A stretch of DNA of 64,000 nt from Crocodylus rhombifer (GCA_038503035.1 JAVSML010025535.1:553673-617672); one strand, 5' to 3'. Positions 32,793 through 45,737 are shown, counted from the stretch's first letter. Program-made: numbers and translations. Notes: generated from the letters alone by a model not told the origin.

Positions 32793-34165
32793 TATGGAAA
32801 TAATACTCTACCAAGTACAACCTTCACCTTAACTCTGATTCTAATCCATTGGTCATCGTTAGGATGGCAATCTTGCTCCTCAGTTAGCACCTAGGACTGT
32901 GAGGGTTGTCACAGATTTTTGTTTATTAGCATGGAAATACCACACATTACTGTGCAACAGCAACTACCGTGTCTGAGGCTAAAAATTCCATTCCACCAGG
33001 TATTGTTACGTTATGCTATTAAGCTTGCCACCGACTCATTTCTGGCATGGGTAATCTTAACTAGAAGCAGCATGTTCCACAGAACACTCATCCTACTATC
33101 TCTCCATTGTTTCAGAGATCAGTATGGGCAGCCATTTAGGTGGCCTAAGGATGATACAGGCTATAAAGGAAACAGCTGCCAGAATTTATGGAGCCTGCTT
33201 CTCAATGGCATTGCAGCCTGTCAAGCCATTTACATCTGAGTCCATTTGGTATGCAATGTTCCTAATCCTATTTGGCAGCAATTTACACCCTATTAGCATG
33301 GATGTAAATAACAGCACAAAGTACAAAGCACTTGAGAATGAAGCTCATCGCACAAAGTCTTTCAAGAGAAGACTGGCAAATAATGTCCATATGCCTAATA
33401 CTTTGGTATGATCACTACACGTACTTCTTGTATTCTGTGGTATTGCATTATATGTAGAAACAAAAAAAATCCTCCAGATACACAAGTGTGTTTTCTTTTA
33501 TGATTATTATCATCTCCCTTCACGGGGGAAAAAATGAAGAGAAAATGAAGCTGTTTTGATCAATTCAAGGCTTGAAAAGCTTTATTTAGGATGAGCTTTT
33601 GAGAAAATAATGCCAGAGTCTTGTGTGTCTGATCAAGTCCAATGCATTTTTTTCCATACAGAGATTGTGAACTAAATAATGACTCCTAGTGTCACAATTT
33701 TGTTTCATAGTATTAATGTATTGATTTCTTATATTCCCTGGCACTGACAGCATGATTCAGTTGACTGAGTGGAAAGAGATTCCATTTCCAATTACTTTAA
33801 ATGACAATATCATCAAAATGTTATCTCCATCAGCAGTCTGGGGAAGAAAATTGTATGACCCAATCTTTTCCTTACTATGCAACAAAAACAGAGGATGTGG
33901 AAAATGTGGTTGCAAGACTCAGTGGCTAAAGGAAGACTTGTGAAACATGATAAACATTTACAAGTCAGAGGAATTGGCTTTGGCATTCAACCCTATGGAA
34001 AGCAGAGGCAGACTGACTGTAAATCCCTCTGGACAGATTTTGGTTAGATTGCAGTGGAGATACTTTACATTTTTACTGGCAAAAAAGAGCAAAATTAAAC
34101 TTAAGTAAAGTGTAACAGTAGTATGAAGATACAAAATCTTTGAGCAAAACACTAAGGCCTTGGAG
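32793..34165. other. No gene established; small Cys-rich ORF inside
   Basis: Mostly unique-looking. A short plus-strand frame at 33752-33943 contains GCGKCGCKTQWLK, a Cys-rich string discussed under findings. The rest shows no domain. Confidence 0.4.
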
Positions 34166-34167
34166 AA

Positions 34168-34300
34168 AGATAGTTTTGCGATTAAAACACTGGATTATGA
34201 TTCAAGCCAGGGTTTTATGGCTAATTATTTAGGTGAAACTGTGCAAATCTTTAGCCCTCTCTGAACATAAGTTCTACATTGAAGAATGCACCCCTCAGAA
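34168..34300 (+). repeat. MIR-like SINE relic
   Basis: The phrase ttaaaacactggattatgattcaag resembles the tRNA-derived head of MIR-type SINEs, and gtgcaaatctttagccctctctg resembles its following conserved block. Diverged. Confidence 0.45.
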
Positions 34301-35148
34301 GTATTATAGGGATGAATTCATAATACCCAATTACTTCCAAATGTTAAAGATGGATGCCACAAACACACCTAGCTTAATAAGTGATAAATGCCCATTTGAA
34401 AAGACAACCATATTAATTTAGTAACAGGTAAACACTACAAAGCTACTGAGAGTTCCCCAGTTGGACATTGTATGAATCCAGCAAGGCAGCAGTAAATTAC
34501 CTTGACTCAGTGAAAGGGACATCCCACTGCAGCAACAGGGCATATTTCCATTTCCAGTGGTCCTCACTGCCATTCCTAATATTGTTGTTCTGAAGGTCTA
34601 TATCCACTTTGTCAACAGGATGTGAAAGAACTTCTAGTACCTTTTTTTTTCAGTAAACACACTTTCAGCAGCTCAGGGGGGATTTATGCTTTCTCCTCAA
34701 AAAATGTTTTTCAGTTTTAAACAAAAATAGGTTTGTCAACCGGATGGCTCTGATAGTTAGATAAATGTCTTTTATCAACAGAATGGATTAGGCTGTTTGC
34801 ATTTTGTCACCACAATCTCAATTCATCCTGCCAATAAAACATATTTCATCAAAGCTTTAGACTGCCATGCTAACAGAATGTGTTTTGTCAACAGCCTAAA
34901 TCCATCCTGTCAACAAAATCCATTCAGAGGGAAAATAACTCAATCTCTTCTGTCAACATCAGGAGGAAAACTTCATTGTTAGTATATTTAAAAAAAAAAA
35001 TGAATAGCAGCCGTATTTTCAAGACAGAAATGAGAGAAGGAAACGGAAGACTAGCCACCAGACAGCATATTAAGAAAGTTAACATCGGGCATATTTAAAA
35101 AGTTAACATTTTTCACAAGTTAGAATTTGTGCAAATGGAGGTGAGTGA
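34301..35148. other. No gene seen
   Basis: A/T-rich; the phrase tgtcaacag(a) and related words recur several times between 34600 and 34960, a loose interspersed pattern without a coding signature. Confidence 0.45.
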
Positions 35149-35295
35149 CCTATACAATAGACAAGGTTCTTTGGGTAAATATGGTACCTTTTATTAGACC
35201 AACTAAAATTTGAGTTGGTCTAATAAAAGATATCGGATTTACCCAAAGAACCTGGTCTGCTTATGTCCTTAGACCAACACAGCTACAACCTATAC
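35149..35295. mobile_element. Penelope terminal-sequence palindrome
   Basis: The left arm acaaggttctttgggtaaat...ttattagaccaact (35161-35204) is the inverse of agttggtctaataaaagatatc...acccaaagaacctggtct (about 35213-35258), so two Penelope pLTR ends meet head to head with about 8 bp between. The right side continues with ccttagaccaacacagctac, the same sequence that ends the element at 15191-16433. A possible 7-bp TSD cctatac flanks it (35149-35155, 35289-35295). No body and no hammerhead core. Confidence 0.75.
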
Positions 35296-35489
35296 CCCTG
35301 AAACTATGCAACAGGCAGAACTCAACCTCCCTTTTATTGGCCCAGACCTGAAGATGCGTTAGACCTGATCTTATTTTATAGCACGGTAGAATCTAAAAGC
35401 CACAGCCAAGATCAGACTCCATCCTGCTAGACACTACATATACACATAGTGTAAGATACCAAAAGATTTATATAAATAAGATTGCTATA

Positions 35490-35560
35490 GACAAAGGGGA
35501 AGCTGAGATGCAGAGAAGTGGAGGGACTTGCCCAAGGCTGGTGACACCCTTGCAACCCTT
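35490..35560 (-). repeat. MIR-like fragment
   Basis: The phrase gctgagatgcagagaagtgg followed by gggacttgcccaaggctgg follows the MIR reverse-complement order (ctgaggcacagagaagtgaagtgacttgcccaagg). Short. Confidence 0.45.
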
Positions 35561-36719
35561 GCAAATCCAGCAGGCCAAGCCACTTAAGGGAGCCCACCCT
35601 TGCCCCAGCCCTGGTACAATCTGTGGGCAAGGCAAGAGCCCCCAAGGGGACACTTGTCTGCCTGTACACAAATGCCAGGAGCTTGGGGAATAAGCAGTAG
35701 GAGCTCGTCCTCCTGCTCAATGCAAATAATTATGATGTCATAGGGATAACGGAGACCTGGTGGGACTCCATCCATGACTGGACCGTGGGAACAGATGGCT
35801 ATGCCCTGTACAGGAGGGATCATGTAGATAAAAGGGGCAGGGGTGTAGCTCTCTATGTGAAGGAAAGCTACATGTCCCTGCAAGCTGATGTTGGCGACCA
35901 GAGTAGATGACTGGAGACCCCCTGGGTTAAAATCCATGGGGAACATGGCACAGGGGACACAACAGTGTGAGTCTACTACAGACCTCCCACCCAAAGTCCT
36001 GAGCTTGATTAGGAGTTCACCCAGGAACTGGCTGAGGCTGCATGCTCCAGGACCATGGTTGTCATGGATGACTTCAATTACCCAGACATCTCTTGGAGGA
36101 TCACTCAGCAAAATCCGAGCAGTTGCAAAGCTTCCTCTCGTGTGTGGATGACCTCTACCTGACTCAAGAAGTCTATGGGCCAATGAGAGGTAAAGCGCTG
36201 CTCAACCTGGTACTAGCTACTGGGGATGACCTAATCAGCAACCTAGTGATAGACAGGAAGCTGGGTGACAGTGACCACGAGCTGATCACCTTCACCTGAA
36301 AAGAAAGGCCTACAAAGGATGGAGGATGTGATTCACTGCAAAAGAGGACTATTCTGCACTGGTCCAGTCCTGCAGGGAGCAAACCAAGAAAGCCAAGGCT
36401 GCAACTGAACTCCAACTAGCTTCGAGCATCAAGGACAATAAAAAGTGCTTTTTCAGATATGTGAGGAGCCGAAGGAAAAGCAAGGGCAATGTTGGACCCC
36501 TGCTGAACCAGATGGGGCAACTGAAACGGACGCCCAGGAAAAAGCCAACCTATTAAATGGGTACTTTGAGTCTGTCTTTCATCAGTCCCATAGGACGCCT
36601 ATGTCCGTTACGGGACAAGGAGGTCAGGGTGAGGGAGATCCCCCGCCCTCCATTAATGCTGACCTTGTGAAGGAACATCTTGAGAGCTAGATACCTTCAA
36701 GTCAGCTGGCCCTGACAAT

Positions 36720-37205
36720 CTACACCCCAGGGTACTCAAGGAGAAGGTGAGCATCATAGCCCAGCCACTGGCACGGATCTTTGAAAACTCCTGGTGCTCT
36801 GGTGTAGTGCCCAAAGACTGGAAGAAGGCCATTGTGGTGCCTACCTTCAAAAAAGGGAGGAAAGTGGATCTGGCTAACCATAGGCCCATCAGCCTGACTT
36901 CTATCCCGGGGAAGATCTTAGAAAAGTTTATTAAAGAGGCCATCCTTAATGGACTGGTCGACACCAACATCCTAAGGGATAGCCAGCAAACTTTGGGGCA
37001 AAGCATCCACGCCAGAAGACAGGTGGGTGATCCAGGCTGACCTGGACAAGCTCACCAAATGGGCAGACGAGAACCTGACGATGCTTAACACCAAAAAATG
37101 CAAGGCTCTCCACCTTGGGAAAAAAAACCTGCATCATCCTTATAGGCTCGGCAGTGCTACGCTGGTTAGCACTACGGAAGAAAGAGATTTGGGGTCATCG
37201 TTGAC
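36720..37205 (+). pseudogene. CR1 RT fragment with internal deletion
   Basis: The N-terminal RT block is clear: LARIFENSWCSGVVPKDWKK, VPTFKKGRKVDLANHRPISL, GKILEKFIKEAI. At about 37000-37025 the sequence jumps from the QQTLGQ region directly to QADLDKLTKWADENLT. The intervening blocks seen in the copy at 49880-50340 (NLVAFYDQ, FLDFRKAF, GVPQGSVL, FADDTK) are absent, about 400 bp. This copy therefore cannot encode a catalytic RT. Confidence 0.85.
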
Positions 37206-37774
37206 CACAAGATGAACATGAGCCTGCAGTGCAATGCTGCAGCTACTAAAGTGACCAAAACGCTGGCTTACATCCATAGATGCTTCTCAAGCAAACCCCG
37301 GGATGTCATTCTCCCCTTGTACTCGGCCTTGGTGAGGCTGCAGCTGGAGTACTGCGTCCAGTTTTGGACTCCACAATTCAAGAAGGATGTGGAGAAGCTT
37401 GAGAGAGCCCAAACAAGAGCCATATGCATGGTCAGAGGTCAGGAAAACAGACCTTATGATGACAGGCTGAGAGCCATGGGGCTCTTTAGCCTGGAAAAGC
37501 ACAGGCTCAGGGGTGATCTGATGGCCACCTGTAAGTTTATCAGGGTGACCACCAGGATTTGGGGGAATGTTTGTTCACCAGAGCACCCCAAGGGATGACG
37601 AGGTTGAATGGTCATAAACTCCTGCAAGACCGTTTCAGGCTGGACATAAGGAAGAATTTCTTTACTGTCCGAGCCCCCAAGGTCTGGAACAGCATGCCAT
37701 TGGAGGTGGCTCAAGCACCTACATTGAACACCTTCAAGAGTAAATTGGATGCTTATCTTGCTGGGATCCTATGA
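37206..37774 (+). pseudogene. CR1 ORF2 C-terminal region
   Basis: Reads MNMSLQCNAAATKVTKTLAY, SKPRDVILPLYSALVRLQLEY, AICMVRGQENRPYDDRLRAM, FSLEKHRLRGDL, then after a frameshift GHKLLQDRFRLDIRKNFFTV and the end FKSKLDAYLAGIL. It matches the same region of the copies ending at 24337 and 51063, but is more diverged. Confidence 0.85.
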
Positions 37775-37862
37775 CCCCAGCTGACTTCCTGCCCTTTGGA
37801 CGGGGGGGCTGGACTTGATCTTTCAAGGTCCCGTCCAGCCCTAATGTCTATGAAATCTATGA

Positions 37863-38875
37863 CACTGCCCCAGCCAGCCTACCTCACAGCCTGAAGGCTG
37901 ATCCAAACATCAATTAAGCCTTCCATTGTTCTCAACAGGCTATGCATCAGGCCCTAAAAGTTTTAAATCTGGTCTAGTAGTTTTTTTCTTACAAAAGACG
38001 CATATATTTCATTAGGTTTTATTTTATTATTGTATGGTCTGAAAATTAGGGGAAGCAATAAGGCATGGCAGGAACGCTCATCATCTGTGTAGGAAAAAAA
38101 TGGAAAAGAATTCTGACTGGTCAGAAATCTAGTAAGATGTATAGAGGATAAGCTAGTCCTATAGGTGAAGGAAATTTTAATACAACCATATCTCAGAATA
38201 TCAAGATAAAATGCCCAAGAATATTTTAATTAAAAGTTTCTCCTCTTTTTAAAGGGTATTGGGCCAAATAACATTTACTAAAAGAAATTTATAATAAAAT
38301 GAATTGAGGCAAACATGAATTGTATTCTATTTAGCAATATCTCTTCTAACCTTCTGCGGAAATGTCAACGTTATTTAACAGAGATTATATTTAATTTCCT
38401 TTGTTGTTTTTTTCCTTTCCTGTAGTTCTACAAAAGCAGAGGCTTTCCCCTCTTCTTAATGTCTTAAAACAGTAAGTGCAAGGTCCTACATCTAGGAACA
38501 AAGATTTTAGACTATGTTTGCAAATTGGGGGATAATATTCTGGAAAGCAATGAGTATGAAAACTTCTTGTGTGATGCTGTGACTTTAAGAACTAATAGCA
38601 AAGAAGGATGGTCTAATGGGTGAAATGTTAGCTGAGGACTTGAAAGACTAAGTAGGGCGCAGTTAACTTTTCTGCCACTTCCTTAAACTTTTCTTAAAAG
38701 GTCTTGGTATGTTTCTGCATCTGTAAAAGGAGGCTAACCATTTCCTTACCCCACAATATTCTTATGAGTCTAAATACACTTCAAATTTTGAGATGTGTAA
38801 ATGCTACAGTTACAGGGCCCAGTAAGCATCTAAGAGATACTTACTAATTCAGTTCCAGGAGACAGAGATGATCAT
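37863..38875. other. No gene seen
   Basis: A/T-rich, no recognised gene or repeat. Confidence 0.5.
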
Positions 38876-39913
38876 TAGGCCTGTGCAAAGTGTCTAGTAT
38901 TCACTTCGGATTCGGACTCAGCCGATTCGGGGAACGGTAATTCAATTTGGTGATTTGAATCACTGTCCTGAATTGGCTGCTGCCGAATCTCCAAATCACA
39001 CAGGCCCATCTCTTGGCCACTCTCCCAGCCCCAACAATGGCTGCCCCACCCAACCCAATTCCCAGCACTTTGGGGAAAAGTAGCGCCCACTCACCAGCTG
39101 CTGCTGGGTGGGGGACAATCCTTGCTGCCCCCTACTGCTCCATTCCATGTAGGGGGGGGGGCTCCGCTATAATCCCCCCTGACCCCCGCCACTGCTGTCC
39201 TAGCTCCCCCCCCCATGGCTGCCCCCCCACCTCAGCTTCGGCCCTTCAAGGAAAAAACCCCCAAACCCCCAGACTCACCAGTACCTGCCTGGCAGGGGGC
39301 AATCCCCACTGCCCCACATCATGTGGAGGGTTCTTCCACAAGCCCCCCAAAACCCCGAGGCTGCTGCAGGAGCCAGTGAGTCAGGGGAGGGGGGGTTCAT
39401 TTTTTTTTTCCTTAAATGGCCAGACCTGGGGTGAGCAGGGCAGCCATGTGGGGGGGCTGGAAGAGCAGGGGGGGTTGGGGGCTCATGCAGAGCTCCCCAT
39501 GCAGCATGGAGCAGTGAGGATCACCCCTCACCCAGCAGCACCTGGTAAGTGGGGGCTTGTTTTTTAAAGCACCGGGAGCTGGGGCCAGGGAGGGCAGCCA
39601 TGAAGAGGCTGGGAGAGCAGGAAGGGATGGGGCCTGGAAGGGGTCCCCCTACGGTCCCCTCCCCCTTTCTCCAGCGCGCCCTCCTCCTCCCCCGCCCTCT
39701 ACTTACCAGTTCCAAGGCCAGCTCCAGCTCCCTGCTGCAGCCAGCGGGGACTGCCCGAATCATCAAAGCTCTCTGAATCAATTTGGAGACTTTCGAATTG
39801 ATTTGGACCTTTTTATTGGCCCCCTGATTTGATTTGGATTTGGAGATTCGGCCACCAAATCAAGCCGAATCTCCTCCAAATCAAATCAGCACCTAAAGCT
39901 TCGCACAGCCCTA
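38876..39913. mobile_element. hAT-like GC-cored element (1038 bp), perfect TSD
   Basis: Ends taggcctgtgcaaag and gcttcgcacagcccta, with the perfect 8-bp TSD atgatcat (38868-38875 and 39914-39921). The outer parts carry aattcg/aaatc words as in the element at 584-1235. The interior (39000-39770) is GC-rich with C and G runs. ORFs such as 39013-39567 are Pro-rich strings without domains. No transposase. Confidence 0.85.
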
Positions 39914-41404
39914 ATGATCATCAAGAAGCAGGGAAGTAATATTAAACTCTGAGTTCAATACTGGAAAATCCAGTTTACTGGAATACTGTGGTTTTGTTTT
40001 TGTTGTCACACTTTAAAAAAGGACAATGAATAATGAATGAAAGTTCAGAGAAAGGCTATGTGAATGATTTGAGTATTGAAAAGCATGACTTACATAAATT
40101 ATAATATGGAAATGAAGGAAGACAACAGAGAGGAAAAACTTCATGGGAGTGGTCATGCTTAATATCTTCAAACTTTGCTTATGTATTTCTAATGCTTGAG
40201 AGACAGAACACTACACGAAGCATCTTTTGCGCTTACATAGTAATCATCTCTCTATCTATTATTTATCCAACACTTTTATTTTATCTTTCACTTCAGTGAA
40301 GCATTTAGCCTTTTCCCCTGCTACAAATGCAACCATTTTCTCCCCTCAAGTCATACAAAGTGAATTCAATGCCTAACCTTGACATGTCTGCATAGTAAGG
40401 CCATCTATCATTTGACTCCCTAAAGTCATCTTTCTGCTATTAACCTTCATCTCCTCCCTTTCGTAATTCTATACCTCCATCCAATATTTGCTGTTCGAAT
40501 GTTGGTTTTATAGAGGAGATGGTTATAATTTTTAAACTTCATTTAGTATAATTTTCTTTGCTGTGGGCACCTTCATTTTGATATGTGCAGCATCACCATG
40601 CTTCAAATCCCTGATCTGCATTTTGAAACAGCGCTTTTACTTACAAAAATTGGTGCACAAGTCATTGGTCCAGTAGTAGTACAAGTTTCTTAATTGTGGT
40701 AGATGAAGGACCCTTTAAAAACAGGATTGTTCTGACTTCAGGATTAAGGCTATGCAAATAAATGATTTATTACATTGTTAGCCATTCAAAAACATTATTC
40801 CATGTCAATAGAAAACAAATTCTTTAAAAATTTACAGCTAAACTAACAGTCTAAAAACACCCTTCTGGATCTAACAAATCACTTATTTCCATACAGTATA
40901 AAATAATTCTTTTTTTGAGCTTTGTTTTGAAAATAAAGCTGAATGAAATTTCCAAATAAAAAGTTTGAACTGAAAACCCAAAATATTTTCTTTTGAAAAA
41001 AATAAGCATTTGTACTTCTTTCTTGTTTTGCCTTCTTCAAAAATATACAGTTCACCTAATATTTTGGTGTCACAGAACTTGGAGGTTTTTGCTGAAAGTG
41101 TTTCAGCTGGAAATTGTCACCGCATTCTCTTCAAGACATTGCAGTATGCATGTGCTTTCCTACCAAGAGCACAATATCTGGGGGAGCAACTTTCTTCCCA
41201 CTGCAGTTTTTTTGACAGAAGTTTACCATTTAATTCAACTGAAGGAAATCTGTTTCTGTAGAAGTAACATGAAATACATGCATTCACATTTTCTACTACA
41301 AATCTCACCCTAGCTTTCTTAGATTATAACACATATTCCATTATCATGCTATCTGGGAATCTCTCAGTATTTAAGGTATTCATACTTACTGGCCTGTGAG
41401 ATAG
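39914..41404. other. No gene seen
   Basis: A/T-rich sequence without recognised features. The ORF at 40993-41313 has no domain signature. Confidence 0.5.
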
Positions 41405-41520
41405 GGCTGTGCTATTATTGCCACATTACAGATGCATGGATGAGGGATAAAGACTAAAGGATTCACTCAAGGACACAGAGGAAGCTTGTGGCAGAACAAG
41501 GACCTACACTTGGCTCCTTT
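41405..41520 (-). repeat. MIR-like SINE relic
   Basis: The order attattgccacattacagatg, gactaaaggattcactcaaggacaca and gtggcagaacaagg follows the MIR reverse complement (acagatg ... gacttgcccaaggtcacac ... gtggcagag). Clearer than the other relics in this window. Confidence 0.5.
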
Positions 41521-44500
41521 ATGTCCCAGGCTAATGCTGAGCTACCCTTCCTCTCATCACATTGCAATAAGTCATTGTGCAGACCTTATTGATAGTCTTA
41601 TGGTGGTTCCATATCAAATTTTCTTGGTGCACAAACAAGATGAAGTCCCTATTTGTAATGGCAAGCTTGTACTGTATTCTCCCAGGCTTGCACATCATTA
41701 CTAGTAATAAAGAATGCACAGCCAGAATCTATACGAGAGAATGTTAAAAGGTACAAATGGCAGGTTAAGCAGGCAATTCCAGAAAAAGTTCAACTTATCT
41801 TACATTAATAGCTAAGGTCAATCCTGAGATTTCCTTCAAGTCCATACATGCCAACCACCTGTACCGAGGCCCCTAAACTCCTGGTGGCACTTTAGCTCAG
41901 CCCTAAAAGCTCTGCTGGTCAACCTGCTCCCACACACCCACTTACTTCTTTCTGCGATGTGGGTTTTATGTTTATCATGCCTCAAGCACAGAAAGTCTTC
42001 TTAGAAGCAATCCCATAATTCCTCACTTCTGGACCTTTTGCACTCTACTGCCCTTAAAGAGAATCATGACTGGAAGGAAAGACAAGTAGCCTGCAGATCA
42101 AATCCCTGAAGGGCTCTGTTTTGCACATCAAAACGATGTAGATGGTATTGGTGCAGCTTTGGAGAGAGCAGCTCACGCATGTCAGGCCAGGTGAGGATGA
42201 CATCAACCTTAACCCGAGCGCAGGAATACTGTTAGTGGATGTTAGAAGATTAACTGCCCCCTGCACCATTCCTTTGAAACTGTATGAGCTGGAACATGGC
42301 TAACTACCCAGGGGAGAGGAGAAAAGTAAAAAGCTGAATTTTTACAAGCTATGGATCCAGTCTTTTGGGGTCACTTGATAATCCTTTGAACTTCACCAAT
42401 AAACAACCAGACCTATCAATTACTCTTGATCAAATCTAATACCATAGTGACAGTGTAAGTATAACCAGAACTAATGAATCTCCATATATCGTTCACATTG
42501 CAAAAAAACCATTAAGATCTACTGAGGATGAAAGTGCTTATGTGCATCGCTTCTCCCAAGTAACCACACTATCAATCCAAAAGGTTATGCAGATTATAAA
42601 TAGGGAGCCAAATACAGCAACCAACAGCATAGGGATGAGACCAGGCACAGTGGCGACTTCGGGATACAGATGCAATGGCGACTTTGGGTTCCTGCTGCTC
42701 CCACAATTGCAGTCACGTGGATGCCAGCAGCAGCTGCTTTTTATTGGCCCCTACCAAGACATCACCAGGGTTGATACAAATATATCCAGTGCTGGTGCAC
42801 TGCTATCACTGCCCGTACTGGTAGCAACAACTCTGCTTGGTTAATGGAAGGTAGGAAAAAACCCCCAATTATACTTGATAAAATGTACTGCTGGGCACCC
42901 ACTCCAGAACAAAAGCCATGAACAAGATGAGATTACCCAAGTGTCTACTCCTAGTCCTGCAGAAGTCCATACCAAGCCTTCTACTTCACTGATGTGCAGA
43001 ATCAGCCAGCAATGAAGCTAGTACGGTATTTCAGAGCCCACAGAAAACTACGGAAGACAACCGGCCCTAGAGTACTACCACAAGGGAAAGAAGGCATTTG
43101 AAGAGAACAAAAAGGAACAGAAACATCAAATGAAAGTGAATGTTACAAATTTTCTGTCCAGATCTAGGGAAACCCATAAAATGCCACAGTAGTAGTGCTG
43201 CTGGGACTACACAATGGTTAATGCATGTGTAGAATTGCTAAGTGAGAATAAAAGCAGCACTAGGGAAGTGTTCGCATACAAGTAACCACTTCTTGGCAAC
43301 ACAAAAGCATCTTTTTACCTTTATTATTCAGACTCTGGATCAAGCTAAGTGTAGAGTTTCTACCATAAAATAGTTCTAAAAGTGAGTCTATTTCTGTATT
43401 TATGATGAAAAAAATGTTCAAAACAAAGAGCACTTAATGGTTTCTTGGCATCCTTTTGCCAACACTGCAGTTTTTTCATGAAATATTAGACAAGAGAGAA
43501 GTAGAAAAGTAATTAAAATTCTTCTTAAGTTCCCTCTAAAGACCTCTCTCGTGCTGCCTGGAAATGGAATGCTCAAATAAATTAAAACAAAAGTTTCAAC
43601 TATGGTGCACAAGAGTAAACATAATTCTTTTAAGGATTGCATACAAAGGACACCAGAAATTTAATTCAATTCTGAACCATCCACATTAATGACATGGTAA
43701 AATTAGCTCGACCAAGGTTTAACAGGATGCAGAATGCATGTTAGATACAGGGCTGAGGTTGCCAAAGTTGGCTCGAAAGCAAATGGTACAAGTTCCATGA
43801 ATTTAGACTAAGCCTTTATTTTATTTTTTTAAATGCATCTGGTCATGCACATTCTGGCCCTGAATTAACCTGTGTGTCTTGGTTTGTTACAAAACCTAGG
43901 CCAAATCCTCAATAAGTATCAACTGACATAACTTCATTCAAGTCAGTGATGACAAGATGATTTATAACTTGTTGAAGATGTGGACCACAACTGTCCCTGA
44001 AAAAGCATAAAGACCTCTTTGGCACATTTCAGTACCTTGCTTTCCTTTTAACTCTATTCAACATATTACACCCATCGCACAAAAACACAACTTTACATGT
44101 TATAAAGTGGAGGGCAGCCAGAACCTGTTATTTTTGTGGACCCCCCCCCACTTTATTATTAAGGTAAAGTTCACAGGAAATATTTGAGACTGTATTCTCC
44201 TCTGATGTGTATCAGCAAAACTGACTGACCTGAATGGAGCTATTTCAATTCACACGAACGAACATCTAGCCTGTAGTCTCTAAACCTACACACAAACTAA
44301 CAGACTCACTGAGCAAAGTAGTTACGCATGTGCCTAATAACAAGCATGTGAATAATCCCTTCAGTTTAAATGGGATCCCATAAATGCTTAAAATTAAGGG
44401 CATGCTTAAGTGCCTTCACAAATCACAGCCATATTTCTGTGCTCTCTGTGATGACATATTTTTTACTGAGTGGCTTATGCCAAATCTTGGTATTCCTGGT

Positions 44501-45735
44501 TTTAAGAAAAATTCCTATTTGTGTTGCATTTACCTTTGGCTAGAACTATTCCTAAAGATTATAATGTTGTCAAGTCTTTGATTCTATTTTAAACTCAATA
44601 GGCACTTGGAAAGTAAGTGGCACAACACTGTCCTATTGTCAACAACTCTGCCTTTTATAGTCTACATTTTGTATAATTGCTTTAATATTCAGAGTGGATT
44701 GTTTCCAGCAAAAGAAAGCCTTTGGTAGAAATCTGCAGTGTGGATGGAGGCCTTTCAAGATGATAGGCATATAATTAGGTAGTGAAAAAGCTTGCCTTGG
44801 CTCAAAGGAAGAGGAGAGAGAGAGAGTTTCTACACATCTTCAACATTATTCAGGAGTAATTGTGACACCCGGTAATCACCCGAACCATTTATTCACCACA
44901 AGGACCCAAATCATTCAGCACTGCTATGGAGGGACTCTCTTAAACAGAACACTTCATTCAGAAATGGAAATTATTCAAATATTTTCAAAGCAAGGTGGAA
45001 GACATCTTGGGTGCTTTTACTTGCCAGAACAAGGTCCATCTCCATGCCTACAAATTCTGCTGCTAACATAAACAGCTGTTTTTATTTCCAACCCATCATG
45101 GACAGGGAAGATTGACTGTTATTACGAAAAGCTTTTTAAAAAATAATTAGCATTGTGGAAATTTCAATATTTGGACACCTAACTTGAGACACTCTGAAGG
45201 ACTTGTTTTTAAGGAAATACTGAGCAACTACACTCTATAAAATTCAGGTTCCTTTCACGTATCTTGAGCCAAACACTCAAGTCACTAGTTATTTCAAAGA
45301 AACCTGTCCCCTCTCCTTTCTATCTGGGTGTTTAGGAATACTGAACATTATCAGACTATAAAATGAAATGCAGTAACACCTATTGTTTGCTTTTTAGGGG
45401 CATGGCACATGGGTTGCATCCAGAACCCCTTGGTTAGGTTCCCAGTTCCCTAGACACCATATATGGGGAAATTTGGACACCTCAGAATGGGACCCAAAGC
45501 AGCGAGCATGCTGAGCAAGGTATAATTTAAAGTCTTCCATCTTGAGCTTCCTGATAGAGAACATTGAGAATGGGTATGTCTGAAACCTAGTCCCTTATTC
45601 TATACTCACCTCTATCCACTGAGAATCCATGACCCAAAATCCCCTCCTGAAAGCAGGCAGCTGCAATCTTGCTGTCAGAAAATGTGAAAACAAGGAAGAC
45701 TCTTAAAATACAGCAAGAGAAGGAACTGCCTCCCC
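41521..45735. other. No gene seen
   Basis: No host exon or named repeat recognised. Short ORFs lack domains. A C-run at 44142-44150 is the only low-complexity spot. Confidence 0.5.
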
Positions 45736-45737
45736 TT

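Larger units (their letters stand above)
35585..37862 (+). mobile_element. CR1 LINE copy lacking the RT active site
   Basis: A CR1 copy of another subfamily. The endonuclease part reads LYTNARSLGNKQ then a stop, VIGITETWWDSIHDW, GYALYRRD and GVALYVKESY. The loop region has LNLVLATGDDL and DSDHELITF. The 3' end reads ggacttgatctttcaaggtcccgtccagccct then ctatgaaatctatga. Many stops and frameshifts, including TAG in the endonuclease. See separate entries for the RT and C-terminal parts. Confidence 0.88.

Noticed and set aside
31184..32820. ORFs of 100-185 codons in the Helitron-like units
   Set aside because: Open because the DNA is GC-rich; frames overlap on both strands and the proteins are Pro/Gly/Ala strings.
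32919..33411. Possible host exon (ORFs of 95-106 codons)
   Set aside because: Two frames overlap, no domain or splice pattern is evident, and composition is like the flanks.
39013..39567. 184-codon plus-strand ORF
   Set aside because: Sits inside a hAT-like element with terminal repeats and TSD; Pro-rich and without transposase features.
41403..41415. tagggctgtgc resembling the hAT-like terminal repeat
   Set aside because: No inverted partner or TSD nearby, and the following sequence matches a MIR-like relic.
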